NCBI RefSeq assembly: GCF_000719285.1
Contig: NZ_JOFS01000009.1
Location: 62,001 to 126,000 of the forward strand
Direction: 5' to 3'
DNA length: 64,000 nt
Origin: Streptomyces bicolor
GTDB taxonomy: Bacteria > Actinomycetota > Actinomycetes > Streptomycetales > Streptomycetaceae
Shown here: piece by piece, positions 17,439-25,737 of the stretch
Numbering within the stretch: the first letter of the stretch is position 1
Layout of the letters: every line of letters starts with the position of its first letter
Made by a program: the position numbers and the translations under genes
Notes under the pieces: model-generated
Database searches by the model: none
Told to the model about the DNA's origin: nothing
What the model saw: the letters and a program-made list of their open reading frames with translations, nothing else

Positions 17439-17975
17439 GTGCCGCATGTCCTGGTCCTCAACGCGTCGTACGAGCCACTCGGCGTCGTACCGCTCCGCCG
17501 CGCGCTCGTCCTCGTCCTCGAGAACAAGGCCGTATGCCTCGAGGAGTCCGGCGCCTTCATGCACAGCGCGACCGTCACAGTCCCCGCACCCAGCGTGGTC
17601 CGGCTCAAGCGATTCGTCCGGGTCCCCTATCGGGGGCCCGTTCCCCTCACCCGCAGAGCGCTCTTCGCGCGCGACGGGGGCCGGTGCATGTACTGCGGTG
17701 GCGTCGCAACCAGCGTCGACCATGTCATTCCGCGCAGCCGCGGGGGCAAGCACGTCTGGGACAACGTGGTGGCGTCCTGCCGCCGCTGCAACCATGTGAA
17801 GGCCGACCGACACCTGTTCGAGATCGGCTGGCGGCTGCGCCACAAACCCGCTCCACCCACCGGTCTCGCCTGGCGCATCATCGGCACCGGGCATAGGGAC
17901 CCGCGCTGGCTGCCGTACTTGCAGCCGTACGGCGCGGAGGACGCCATGGCCCGGATCGACGGCATTTCCGCCTGA
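17439..17975 (+). CDS. HNH endonuclease family protein
   Basis: A 178-residue protein widespread in actinomycetes. The HNH domain occupies about residues 74-125: zinc cysteines C83xxC86 and C114xxC117, the catalytic DH pair (D94, H95), N109, and H119 in CNHVKADR. The N-terminal 70 residues form a conserved domain beginning VLVLNASYEPLGVVPLRRA. It is expected to be a metal-dependent nuclease, perhaps in DNA repair; the physiological role is not known. GTG 17439 is chosen from AAGGAGG five bases upstream. Confidence 0.9.
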   Translation: MPHVLVLNASYEPLGVVPLRRALVLVLENKAVCLEESGAFMHSATVTVPAPSVVRLKRFVRVPYRGPVPLTRRALFARDGGRCMYCGGVATSVDHVIPRSRGGKHVWDNVVASCRRCNHVKADRHLFEIGWRLRHKPAPPTGLAWRIIGTGHRDPRWLPYLQPYGAEDAMARIDGISA

Positions 17976-18006
17976 CGATCCGGGCCTTCGCATACCCGGT
18001 GCCTCC

Positions 18007-18035
18007 GGGACCCCGCGGTCTCGTCGCGGGGTCCC
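18007..18035. terminator. Bidirectional terminator between HNH and ABC operon
   Basis: Perfect 11-bp stem GGGACCCCGCG/CGCGGGGTCCC with a 7-nt loop, between the convergent HNH gene and the last gene of the sigma/anti-sigma/ABC operon. Confidence 0.75.
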
Positions 18036-18049
18036 CCGACACGGGTCTC

Positions 18050-18658
18050 TCAGTCGCGCGCCCCTTCCGCCCGCGCGCCCCGCAGCACATACAGCACGCC
18101 GCCGACGCCGAAGGCGACGAGCGCCACCACCCATGCGCCTCGCTCCGCGGCCGGCTGCACCAGCCATGCCCACAGCGGTACCGAGTTCCCGCGCAGGGCG
18201 GAGGCTCCCAGATACACCGCGCTGACGTACCCGAAGACCGGCAGCCAGCTCAGCCGGGCGCCGAGCAGGGCGGCCGCGGCCGCGGTGAGGCCGGTGCAGC
18301 CGAGCGTGTTGCGGATCATGGCCGACGGGCCGAAGAAGGACGCGTGCCCGAGGACGGCCCACGGCAGCAGGGCCGCGGCCAGCGCCGTGAGGGTCAGCAG
18401 ATGGACCAGACGGCGCCGCCACCAGGGGCGGACGGCCGTGCGGTCCAGTTCCTCGGAGGCCGTGTACAGGCTCGTGCCGATCACCGCGGCCGCGAACAGC
18501 GGGGCCAGCGCGATGACCGGCACCCGGCGGTCCGGGTCCAGATAGGCGTCCAGTTCGTGTGCGGCCCAGACCGCGAGGGCGGCGGTCGCGGCGAGCGCGG
18601 CGACCGTGCGAGGGACGGTGCGCGAGCGGACGTAGAGGAGCGGGCCGGACGTCGTCAC
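18050..18658 (-). CDS. Multi-pass membrane protein of the sigma/ABC operon
   Basis: A 202-residue integral membrane protein with five or six hydrophobic helices and short Arg-rich loops. GTG 18658 overlaps the upstream permease stop by 4 bp (GTGA), so it is translationally coupled and probably part of the ABC exporter. No motif beyond membrane topology is recognised. Alternative upstream starts lie inside the permease gene and would read an out-of-frame shadow. Confidence 0.8.
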   Translation of the reverse strand: MTTSGPLLYVRSRTVPRTVAALAATAALAVWAAHELDAYLDPDRRVPVIALAPLFAAAVIGTSLYTASEELDRTAVRPWWRRRLVHLLTLTALAAALLPWAVLGHASFFGPSAMIRNTLGCTGLTAAAAALLGARLSWLPVFGYVSAVYLGASALRGNSVPLWAWLVQPAAERGAWVVALVAFGVGGVLYVLRGARAEGARD

Positions 18659-20067
18659 AGGGCCGGCACCTCGCTCGGGTCGCACGCCCGCGCGGTCGCG
18701 AAGTACGCGGACAGCCAGGCCCGGCGCTCCTCGCCGCCCATCTCCCTCAGGCGGGCCCGGGCCTCGAGCCGGTCCCGCAGTTCCGCGCGATCGGCCTCGC
18801 TCCCCTCGGCCTCCAGCTTGTCGAAGTCCCCGGCCAGCGGATTCGGTGCCAGGTAGTGCTGCACGGCCTCGTCGACCCTTGCCACGCTCGGGTCCACGGC
18901 CGTGTCGCACTCGGCGCGGTCGTACAGCGCCATCCCGGCCTCCCACGCGAACTGCCGCGGAGAGGCGAGCCGTCCCCGTACGACCGTCCAGCCGATCGGC
19001 GTGGTGATCGGCAGACGGACCTCGTCCGGGCCGGGCTCCCCCGGCAGATCGGTGAAGCGGACCGGCAGGTTCTGTACGCCGTCCAGTCGGCCCGTCAGGT
19101 CGGCCAAGGCGGCCGTGACCTGCGGCAGGAGGTCTTCATAGCGGGCGTTGACGCAGATCTGCGGGGTGGTGGAGGTGTCGCACACCTGCCGCCGGGCGAC
19201 CGGGTTGGTGTGCCACAGCCCGTCGCCGGTCTGCACCAGCAGCGTGCCCGCGGCCATAGCGGCGGCCAGCGGCAACAGGGCCGTGAACCGGCGGCGGGCC
19301 GCGTACGCGAGGACCGCGGCCGCCGCCAGACCGCCCGTCCACACCGCCATGACGAGCGGTTGCCACCACACCGGTACGTCGATGTCCGAGGTGTCGCCGA
19401 TGGGGGTCAGGTGCCGGAGCGAGCCGGTGCTGTCGTACGTCACGAAGCCGAGGACGACGTACCCGGCCACCGCCAGCAGCGGCGGCGTCAACCGCCACGG
19501 CAGCCGGCGGCCCACGACGTGTCCCACCAGGACGGCGGACGCCAGGGCGACCGCGTCCGTGAGCGGCGCGACGAGATCCGGACGATCACCGGTGGCCCGG
19601 AGCGCCGTGGCGAGCAGGGTCAGGGCGGCGGCGACCACGTACCCGGCGACCGCCCAGCATGCGACCGGCAGTGCGGCGGCCAGGAACCGGGCGAGCGTGC
19701 CCCGCACGGCCGTCGCCATCAGCTCCTCGGTACGGCGTCTGCGCTCCCGGCCGCCCTGCCGGCAGCCGGCGGCCAGGGCCAGCGGCACGCCGAGCAGCAC
19801 GGCTGTGGTGTGCAGCCGCCCACGGGTCTCGGCCCATCCGCCCTGCCACTGCGCGGACGTGCCGGCCATGGCCACGGCGATGGCGAGGAAGAGCGCCACG
19901 CCCGTCCAGGGGGCGAAGCCGCGCAGGAACTCGGCGCGGAGGGGATGGCGGGATGCGCGACGAGGACGGCGGGATGCGCGCGGGGGAGGGGCGCTCGGGG
20001 CGTTGTCGTGCGCCTGCTGTCCCGGCTCCTGGCCATGCGCGTGGTCCTGGGCTGCAATGAGGGTCAT
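18655..20067 (-). CDS. ABC-2 type transporter permease-like membrane protein
   Basis: A 470-residue membrane protein. A basic cytoplasmic N-terminus (RASRRPRRASRHPLRAEFLRG split around residues 30-50) is followed by about six transmembrane helices up to residue 270. A soluble, probably extracytoplasmic domain of about 190 residues with two close cysteines (CDTSTTPQIC near residue 290) ends the protein. Start ATG 20067 overlaps the ATPase gene stop by 4 bp. It would be the membrane half of an exporter with the 20064-20864 ATPase. Substrate unknown; the large C-terminal domain is unlike a minimal ABC-2 permease. Confidence 0.85.
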   Translation of the reverse strand: MTLIAAQDHAHGQEPGQQAHDNAPSAPPPRASRRPRRASRHPLRAEFLRGFAPWTGVALFLAIAVAMAGTSAQWQGGWAETRGRLHTTAVLLGVPLALAAGCRQGGRERRRRTEELMATAVRGTLARFLAAALPVACWAVAGYVVAAALTLLATALRATGDRPDLVAPLTDAVALASAVLVGHVVGRRLPWRLTPPLLAVAGYVVLGFVTYDSTGSLRHLTPIGDTSDIDVPVWWQPLVMAVWTGGLAAAAVLAYAARRRFTALLPLAAAMAAGTLLVQTGDGLWHTNPVARRQVCDTSTTPQICVNARYEDLLPQVTAALADLTGRLDGVQNLPVRFTDLPGEPGPDEVRLPITTPIGWTVVRGRLASPRQFAWEAGMALYDRAECDTAVDPSVARVDEAVQHYLAPNPLAGDFDKLEAEGSEADRAELRDRLEARARLREMGGEERRAWLSAYFATARACDPSEVPAL

Positions 20068-20864
20068 CGGGCCGCCCCTTCGAGGGGGTGGGCCGTGGGG
20101 GCGGCGGACTCGGGGCCGCGGTGGGCGCGCAGGGCTGCCGTGTAACCGCGCTCGATCGGGTTGTCGCCGACGACGCCCGCCGCCGTTTCACCGAGAGCCG
20201 CGAGGGACTCGGGTGTGCCGCGGTAGGCGACCCGACCCGCGTCGATGAGCGTGACCTCCGTACAGGCCGCCGCCACGTCCTCCACGAGGTGGGTGGAGAC
20301 GATGACCGTGGCCGAGGCGCCCAGTTCGCGCAGCAGTTCGCGGAACTCCACACGCTGTTCCGGGTCGAGACCGGCGGTCGGCTCGTCGAGGAGCAGCACC
20401 CGGGGGTCGTTGACGATGGCCTGGGCGATGCCGACACGGCGGACCATCCCACCGGACAGCGTCCTGACCTTCGCGTCGATCCGGTCGCCGAGGCCGACCC
20501 GGGCGACGGCCCGTTCGACGGCGGCCGGGGTCTCGGCGGCGGGCATGTCCTTCAGCCACGCCACGTAGGCGACGAACTCCCGCACGGTGAAACCCGGGTA
20601 GTAGCCGAACTCCTGCGGAAGGTAGCCGAGCCGGCGCCGCACCGCGCTGCGGCGCCGGTGCTCCCCGGTGTCCTCGCCGAGGATCTCCACCCGGCCGCTG
20701 TTCGGTTCGGCGACCGTGGCGAGGACCCGGATCAGCGAGGTCTTGCCGGCCCCGTTCGGACCGAGCAGTCCGTGGACGCCGGGGCCGAAGTCGACGTCGA
20801 GGGAGTCGAGGGCGACGGTCTTGCGGTGACGGACGTGGAGATCGGTCACGCGGATGGTGGGCAA
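20064..20864 (-). CDS. ABC transporter ATP-binding protein
   Basis: A 266-residue nucleotide-binding subunit of the exporter (DRA/CcmA type). Walker A is GLLGPNGAGKTS near residue 35, the Q-loop LPQEFGYYPGFTVRE near residue 80, the signature LSGGMVRRVGIAQ near residue 135, Walker B VLLLDEPTAGLDP near residue 155, and the switch histidine in STHLVED. TTG 20864 is proposed as start with GGAG five bases upstream; GTG at about 20849 is an alternative. The open frame continues far upstream but that part does not resemble a protein. Confidence 0.9.
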   Translation of the reverse strand: MPTIRVTDLHVRHRKTVALDSLDVDFGPGVHGLLGPNGAGKTSLIRVLATVAEPNSGRVEILGEDTGEHRRRSAVRRRLGYLPQEFGYYPGFTVREFVAYVAWLKDMPAAETPAAVERAVARVGLGDRIDAKVRTLSGGMVRRVGIAQAIVNDPRVLLLDEPTAGLDPEQRVEFRELLRELGASATVIVSTHLVEDVAAACTEVTLIDAGRVAYRGTPESLAALGETAAGVVGDNPIERGYTAALRAHRGPESAAPTAHPLEGAAR

Positions 20865-20989
20865 GGGGGCTCCAGGTGGATCGGGTGGGGTGAGTGGCCG
20901 CGTGGGACGGCCGCCTCGGCCTGAGGCGGAGGGGATGTGCGGCGAGGTTCGGTGTGATGTCGGGTGCGGGCCGGGCTTCCCGGCCGAGG

Positions 20990-22054
20990 TCAACGCCGGT
21001 CCAGGCGGTCGTAGGCGGGACGGCGGGCGGCCAGCAGCGCGGCGCACAGCACTGCCGCCGCCGCCCAGCCGCCCTGGGCCGGGGCACCGTCGAGGTAGGC
21101 GGAGACCTGCTCGGCCAGGCGTGCGGTCAGCCGGCCGTCCGCGGTGAGCACCGGGCCCAGTACGGCACACAGCCAGCCGCCGCCGGTCACGGCCGTTGCG
21201 GCACGGAAGCCGACGTAACCGGCCAGGGCCAGCGAAACCAGCGTCAGCGTGAGCCCGGGCAGCAGCCAGGTCGCCGCGGCGGGGGCACCCGAGGAGGGCA
21301 GCAGCGCCCCCGCCAGGGTCAGCAGCGGCAGGCTCACCGCCAGCACGGCGGCCGTCCGCGTCAGCACCAGCCGGAGCCCCGCCGAGGGTGTCGCCGCCGC
21401 GATCTCGTGCAGCGGATCGGAGTGCGCCCCGTAGGACAGGGCGACACCGGCGACCGGCACCGCCGGAGCGACGGCCAGCAACAGGGGCCGCGCCCCCGCG
21501 AAGTCGGCGAACCGGGCCAGCAGGACCGCGGCGAGTGCCACTCCCAGCACGGCCGCCGACCAGGCACCGCGTACGGCGGGCCCGGCGGCCCACAGCACAC
21601 GGGCCGTGCGGGAGCCGATCGGCGCGGTGGTGAGGGACCGGGGTCCCCGGAGCCGGGCTCGGCGGTAAGGCCGCGAGGGTGCGGCGGCCGTGGTGTGGTC
21701 CGGCGTGGATGTGGATGCGGATGCGGATGCGGCGGAGGTGGAGGCGGAGCCGGAGGTGGAGGCATGAGCCCCGGACGCCCGTGCGTCCCCCGCCGTTCGT
21801 ACGGCCGGCGCTGCCCGAGTGCCCCGGGCGGTCAGGGCACCCTCCGCCGCTTCCCGCTCGCTCGTCCTCAGCACCGTCTCCCGCACCTCGGCCAGCACCA
21901 CGCCGGCCGGTGTCTCCCGCACCGCTCGCGACACACGGGCCGCGCACCTTCCGCAGGACTCCAGGTGCTTCTCCAGCGACCAGGCGTCCGGGTCCGGCAG
22001 TGAGCCGTTCGCGTAGCGGGTGACAAGGGCGTCGGACGCGTGCCAGCCGGTCAT
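20990..22054 (-). CDS. Membrane-bound zinc-finger anti-sigma factor
   Basis: A 354-residue protein with an N-terminal ZAS motif (H30-x3-C34-x2-C37 in KHLESCGRC) that binds ECF sigma factors, then a long Ala/Ser/Thr-rich linker (about residues 75-130) and six or more transmembrane helices. Start ATG 22054 overlaps the sigma-factor stop by 4 bp, the classical sigma/anti-sigma coupling. The multi-helix membrane half is larger than in single-pass anti-sigma factors and resembles an ABC-2 membrane domain, which suggests it may sense or cooperate with the exporter encoded downstream. The anti-sigma role is firm; the sensing mode is inference. Confidence 0.88.
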   Translation of the reverse strand: MTGWHASDALVTRYANGSLPDPDAWSLEKHLESCGRCAARVSRAVRETPAGVVLAEVRETVLRTSEREAAEGALTARGTRAAPAVRTAGDARASGAHASTSGSASTSAASASASTSTPDHTTAAAPSRPYRRARLRGPRSLTTAPIGSRTARVLWAAGPAVRGAWSAAVLGVALAAVLLARFADFAGARPLLLAVAPAVPVAGVALSYGAHSDPLHEIAAATPSAGLRLVLTRTAAVLAVSLPLLTLAGALLPSSGAPAAATWLLPGLTLTLVSLALAGYVGFRAATAVTGGGWLCAVLGPVLTADGRLTARLAEQVSAYLDGAPAQGGWAAAAVLCAALLAARRPAYDRLDRR

Positions 22055-22674
22055 GCCGGGCCTCCCAATGGCGAGGGGTGCAACTGGGCGAGCGCGGCGC
22101 GGAGTTCGGCGCGGGCGCGCATCGCGCGGGACTTGACGGTGCCCTCGGGTATGCCGAGGAGGCGGGCGGTCTCACGGGTGGACAGTCCGTCGACGACCGT
22201 GGCGCGCAGCACGTCGCGCAGTTCGGGCGAGATCCGGTCGAGGGCGGTGCCCACATCGCCGTACTCCAGTCCCGCCAGCACCCGGTCCTCGGCGGACGGC
22301 ACGGCCGACTGCGGCGCGTGCCCGGTGTGAGCCTCGTCCATCGGCGCCGCCTCCAGCCGCGTGGTTCGCTCGTGCGCCCGCCGTGCGTCGACCAGGCGCC
22401 GCGCGGCGATGGTCCACAGCCAGCCGCCGGCCTCGTCGCCACGGTGCGCGTCCGCCGACCGCCACACCGTCACGAACGTGTCCTGCAGCACCTCGCGCAC
22501 CACCTCGGGATCGGCGCAGCGCCGGCGCAGCCGTGCGTGCAGCCACCCCGCGTGCCGGTCGTAGAGCGTGGCCAGCGCCGCCGAGTCGCCGCCCGCCACG
22601 GCACGCAGCAGCGCCGCGTCCGAGTGCTCCTCGTCCTTCTCCCGGTGGCCCCCCATGGGGCGGAACAGTCTCAC
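22051..22674 (-). CDS. ECF-type RNA polymerase sigma factor
   Basis: A 207-residue extracytoplasmic-function sigma factor. Region 2 spans about residues 25-95 (LYDRHAGWLHARLRRR, VLQDTFVTVWRSADAH, GGWLWTIAARRLVDARR) and region 4 about residues 135-195 (LSTRETARLLGIPEGTVKSR). Two starts are possible: GTG 22674, which lies only about 13 bp from a candidate ECF promoter and would be nearly leaderless, and ATG 22656. It heads the operon of anti-sigma factor, ATPase, permease and membrane protein, and probably activates it. Confidence 0.92.
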   Translation of the reverse strand: MRLFRPMGGHREKDEEHSDAALLRAVAGGDSAALATLYDRHAGWLHARLRRRCADPEVVREVLQDTFVTVWRSADAHRGDEAGGWLWTIAARRLVDARRAHERTTRLEAAPMDEAHTGHAPQSAVPSAEDRVLAGLEYGDVGTALDRISPELRDVLRATVVDGLSTRETARLLGIPEGTVKSRAMRARAELRAALAQLHPSPLGGPA

Positions 22675-22686
22675 ACCCCGTCTATC

Positions 22687-22709
22687 GACGACTCCGGGGT
22701 GGCCGGTTC
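22687..22709 (-). promoter_or_regulatory. Candidate ECF promoter of the sigma-factor operon
   Basis: On the minus strand, TGAAC is followed by 15 bp and CGTC, matching the AAC/CGTC pattern of ECF promoters, and it ends 13 bp before the GTG start. Autoregulation by the encoded sigma factor is the simplest reading. Confidence 0.45.
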
Positions 22710-22716
22710 ACGCCCG

Positions 22717-22760
22717 CGGAACATCAGGGCGCGTCCACGGAACAGTCCCCGGAACATCAG
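22717..22760. repeat. Three CGGAACA direct repeats upstream of the sigma gene
   Basis: CGGAACATCAG at 22717-22727 and 22750-22760, with CGGAACAG at 22738-22745 between them. GGAAC is the ECF -35 word. The copies could mark promoter elements on the plus strand or repeated regulator sites in the sigma/malQ-side divergent region. Confidence 0.45.
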
Positions 22761-22902
22761 TGCGCCCCCGTGGCGGGACAAGGAATGTGACGAGAGGCAC
22801 GTTGTTGCGTTGTGTACGTCTGCCTCCGCGCCCACTGGGTAGGGCTGCGGTAACCGCCACGACGCACACGACGTACACGACGTACTCGACAAGGAGGACC
22901 CC

Positions 22903-23151
22903 GTGCCCGCAGCATCGGCCCTGTCCAAACCTGAGGCGCCCATCGGACCCGAGATGCACGACTGCGTCTTCAGCGCCGAGGGCGCCTGCGCCGAGACCCC
23001 GCTCACCAGCGAACCACCCCTGCCCGACGCCGAGCCCCTCACCAGCGAGCCGCCGCTCGCCGACGCCGCGCCGCTGACCAGTGAGGCGGCGGTCTGGGAT
23101 GCGGGTATGGACACCGGTATGGACCTGGACATGGACTTCCCGAGGCCGTAG
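22903..23151 (+). CDS. Small acidic repeat protein coupled to malQ
   Basis: An 82-residue very acidic protein. GTG 22903 has AAGGAGG about five bases upstream. After an N-terminal section with two cysteines close together (C21, C29) it holds three copies of a PLTSE-based repeat (PLTSEPPLPDAE, PLTSEPPLADAA, PLTSEAAVWDAG) and ends in a Met/Asp-rich tail (DTGMDLDMDF). No signal peptide or membrane segment. Its TAG stop directly abuts the malQ ATG, so both are on one transcript and probably coupled. I do not recognise a family. It could be a regulatory or scaffold peptide, or a precursor peptide, but no modifying enzyme is encoded nearby. Confidence 0.7.
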   Translation: MPAASALSKPEAPIGPEMHDCVFSAEGACAETPLTSEPPLPDAEPLTSEPPLADAAPLTSEAAVWDAGMDTGMDLDMDFPRP

Positions 23152-25284
23152 ATGACAGCCCAGCGGTCGGCTGAACCCCTCGCCGAGGGCCCTGAAGGTC
23201 CTGAGGACCCTGAGGGCCGCCCCTGCGACGACCTGTCCCGGCTCGCCGAGCTGTACGGCGTCGCCACCTCCTACCAGCCGTCCGCCGACCGCACGGTCAC
23301 GGCCTCCGCCACCGCACTCACCCTCGCCCTGGCCGCCCTCGACGTCGACACGAGCACGCCCGGCGCGGTCCGTACCGCGCTCGCCGCGCGAGAGCGGGAA
23401 CTGCGCGAGCGGCTGCTGCCCCCGACGGTGGTGTGCTGGAGCGGGGCCGAGCCCGAGGCGCCGGCCGGGCTGCCGTCCGGCACCCGGCTGCACATCACGA
23501 CGGAGCAGGGCGAGATCCGCACCGACACCGGCGGACTCCCGCCCGGCGTCCACCGTTTGACGGCGACCACACCGGACGGCCGTACGGCGACCAGCCACCT
23601 GGTCGTCGCCCCGCCCCGGCTGCCCACGCCCACCGGACGCTCGTACGGCCTGCTCGTCCAGCTCTACTCCCTGCTGTCCCGCCGCTCCTGGGGCATGGGC
23701 GACCTCGGCGACCTGGCCGAACTCGCCGGCTGGGCCGGCCGGGTGCTCGGCGCCGGATTCGTGCAGGTCAACCCGCTGCACGCGGCCGTACCCGGCACCC
23801 CGACCGACCCGTCCCCCTACCGCCCCTCCTCCCGCCGCTTCCCCGACCCCGTGCACCTGCGGGTCGAGGACATCCCCGAGTTCGCGTACGTCGAGGACCG
23901 CGAGCGCGTACGGGGGCTGCTCGAGCGGGCCGGGCGGCTGCGGGAAGCGGTGCTGGAGAAGGGGGAGTTGATCGACCGGGACGCGGTGTGGGAGGCGAAG
24001 CGGGAGGCGCTCGAACTGGTCCGCGCGGTGCCGCTCGGGCCGGGGCGGCGGGCCGCCTACGTCGACTTCCTCGCGCGGGAGGGACAGGCGCTCGAGGACC
24101 ACGCCACATGGTGCGCGCTGGCGGAGGTGCACGGCTCGGACTGGCAGCGGTGGCCGGAGGGACTACGGGACCCGAGGTCACCCGAAACCGCCCGCGCACG
24201 CGGCGAGTTGATGGACCGGGTCGACTTCCACTGCCGTCTCGCCTGGCTCACCGACACCCAGCTGACCGCAGCCCAGCGGGTCGCGCGGGAGGCGGGGATG
24301 CCGGTCGGGATCGTGCACGACCTCGCGGTCGGTGTGCACCCCGGGGGCGCGGACGCCTGGGCGCAGCAGGAGTACTTCGCCGCCGGGATGTCGGTGGGCG
24401 CGCCGCCGGACGCCTTCAACGCGCGCGGCCAGGACTGGGGACTTCCGCCCTGGCGGCCGGACCGGCTCGCCGAGTCGGGATACGAGCCGTACCGCCGACT
24501 GCTGCGGGCCCTGTTCCGTTCCGCGGGCGCCCTGCGCATCGACCACGTCATGGGGCTGTTCCGGCTGTGGTGGGTGCCGCAGGGGCATACGCCGACCGAG
24601 GGGACTTACGTCCGTTACGACGCCGAGGCCATGCTCGCGATCCTGGTGCTGGAGGCCTCCCGGGCCGGGGCGGTGGTGATCGGGGAGGATCTCGGCACGG
24701 TGGAGCCGGGTGTGCGGGAGACGCTGCGCTCGCGGGGCGTGCTCGGCACCTCGGTGCTGTGGTTCGAGCGGGACTGGAACGGCGACGGCCGGCCACTGCC
24801 GCCGGAGTCCTGGCGCGCCGACTGCCTCGCCACCGCCACCACGCACGACCTGCCGTCCACCGCGGCCCGCCTCACCGGCGAGCACGTCGAACTCCGCGAC
24901 AGTCTCGGCCTGTTGACCCGGCCCCTGGAGCAGGAGCGGGCGGAGGCGTCGGCGGACACGGGCGAGTGGCTGGAGCTGCTGTCCCGGCTGGGGCTGCTGC
25001 AGGGCACCCACGGCGGGCGCGGCACCTCGGAGGAGGAGGCCGAAATTCAGGCCGTGCACCGCTTCCTGCTGCGCACCCCGGCCCGCATGGTCGGCGTCTG
25101 GCTCCCGGACGGCGTGGGCGACCGACGGCCGCAGAACCTGCCGGGGACGTGGGACCAGTATCCGAACTGGCGGCTGCCGGTCGCCGACGCGGAGGGGCGG
25201 CCGGTGACGCTGGAGGAGCTGGCGGCATCGCCGAGGGTGCGGGCGTTGGTGGAGGTACTGCGGGGCGGCGACAGTCCCGCCTGA
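23152..25284 (+). CDS. malQ: 4-alpha-glucanotransferase (amylomaltase)
   Basis: A 710-residue GH77 disproportionating enzyme that transfers alpha-1,4-glucan segments in maltodextrin and glycogen metabolism. An N-terminal extension of about 160 residues (common in actinobacterial MalQ) precedes the catalytic barrel. Visible signatures are SRRSWGMGDLGDL near residue 175, FVQVNPLHA, the nucleophile region RIDHVMGLFRLWW (catalytic Asp in RIDH), the acid/base IGEDLGTVEPGV, and TTHDLPS. Start ATG 23152 immediately after the upstream stop. Cytoplasmic, no signal sequence. Confidence 0.95.
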   Translation: MTAQRSAEPLAEGPEGPEDPEGRPCDDLSRLAELYGVATSYQPSADRTVTASATALTLALAALDVDTSTPGAVRTALAARERELRERLLPPTVVCWSGAEPEAPAGLPSGTRLHITTEQGEIRTDTGGLPPGVHRLTATTPDGRTATSHLVVAPPRLPTPTGRSYGLLVQLYSLLSRRSWGMGDLGDLAELAGWAGRVLGAGFVQVNPLHAAVPGTPTDPSPYRPSSRRFPDPVHLRVEDIPEFAYVEDRERVRGLLERAGRLREAVLEKGELIDRDAVWEAKREALELVRAVPLGPGRRAAYVDFLAREGQALEDHATWCALAEVHGSDWQRWPEGLRDPRSPETARARGELMDRVDFHCRLAWLTDTQLTAAQRVAREAGMPVGIVHDLAVGVHPGGADAWAQQEYFAAGMSVGAPPDAFNARGQDWGLPPWRPDRLAESGYEPYRRLLRALFRSAGALRIDHVMGLFRLWWVPQGHTPTEGTYVRYDAEAMLAILVLEASRAGAVVIGEDLGTVEPGVRETLRSRGVLGTSVLWFERDWNGDGRPLPPESWRADCLATATTHDLPSTAARLTGEHVELRDSLGLLTRPLEQERAEASADTGEWLELLSRLGLLQGTHGGRGTSEEEAEIQAVHRFLLRTPARMVGVWLPDGVGDRRPQNLPGTWDQYPNWRLPVADAEGRPVTLEELAASPRVRALVEVLRGGDSPA

Positions 25285-25373
25285 CGGTGACCCTGTGTGA
25301 GGCCGCCCGGGGCTACGTCGCATACGGCACCCCGGGCGCGCGGCCCCTCGTGGGGTTCTGTACTTTTGGGACC

Positions 25374-25631
25374 GTGGACAAGAAGAACGCCCTGCGCGCC
25401 GGCGCCCTGGCCGCCGGTACGACGCTGATGATGCTGCTCATGTCGTCCCCCGCGCTCGCGCTCACGCGTGACGACGGCGACGACCCCGGCCAGGGCCTGA
25501 GCGTCATGGAGACGCTGGGCCAGTTCGTCTTGGCCCCCATCGTGCTGTTCGCGGTGATCGCGGGCCTCGTGATGGTCCTGGACCGCTCCACCGACCGCCA
25601 GCCGAAGGCGAAGGCCAAGGCGAAGGCCTGA
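25374..25631 (+). CDS. Small secreted/membrane protein, unknown
   Basis: An 85-residue protein starting at GTG 25374 (VDKKNALRAGALAAG). A signal-like hydrophobic stretch ends in SSPALALT near residue 30, a short acidic segment (RDDGDDPGQG) follows, then a transmembrane helix at about residues 48-68 and a Lys/Ala-rich cytoplasmic tail with KAKAKAKA. It lies 89 bp after malQ and before a long inverted repeat. Topology is clear; function is not. Confidence 0.75.
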   Translation: MDKKNALRAGALAAGTTLMMLLMSSPALALTRDDGDDPGQGLSVMETLGQFVLAPIVLFAVIAGLVMVLDRSTDRQPKAKAKAKA

Positions 25632-25664
25632 CCGGGACGGTTCCGTCCGGTCATCTCTCTTCCC

Positions 25665-25728
25665 GAGGGCGCCGGCCCCGTCGTGCGTACGCGCATCCGC
25701 CGTACGGTACGACGAGGTCGGCGCCCTC
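25665..25728. terminator. Long inverted repeat, likely bidirectional terminator
   Basis: GAGGGCGCCG at 25665-25674 pairs with CGGCGCCCTC at 25719-25728, with further partial pairing inside (GTCGTGCGTAC against GTACGACGA). It lies between the convergent small membrane protein and TetR genes. Confidence 0.65.
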
Positions 25729-25737
25729 TGTGTGTTC

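Noticed and set aside
20865..22442. N-terminal extension of the exporter ATPase
   Set aside because: The open frame continues through the anti-sigma gene without any protein-like pattern; the domain begins at TTG 20864.
22903..23151. RiPP precursor peptide
   Set aside because: Repeats and two cysteines are suggestive, but no leader-recognition or modifying enzyme, protease or exporter is beside it, and the gene is coupled to malQ.
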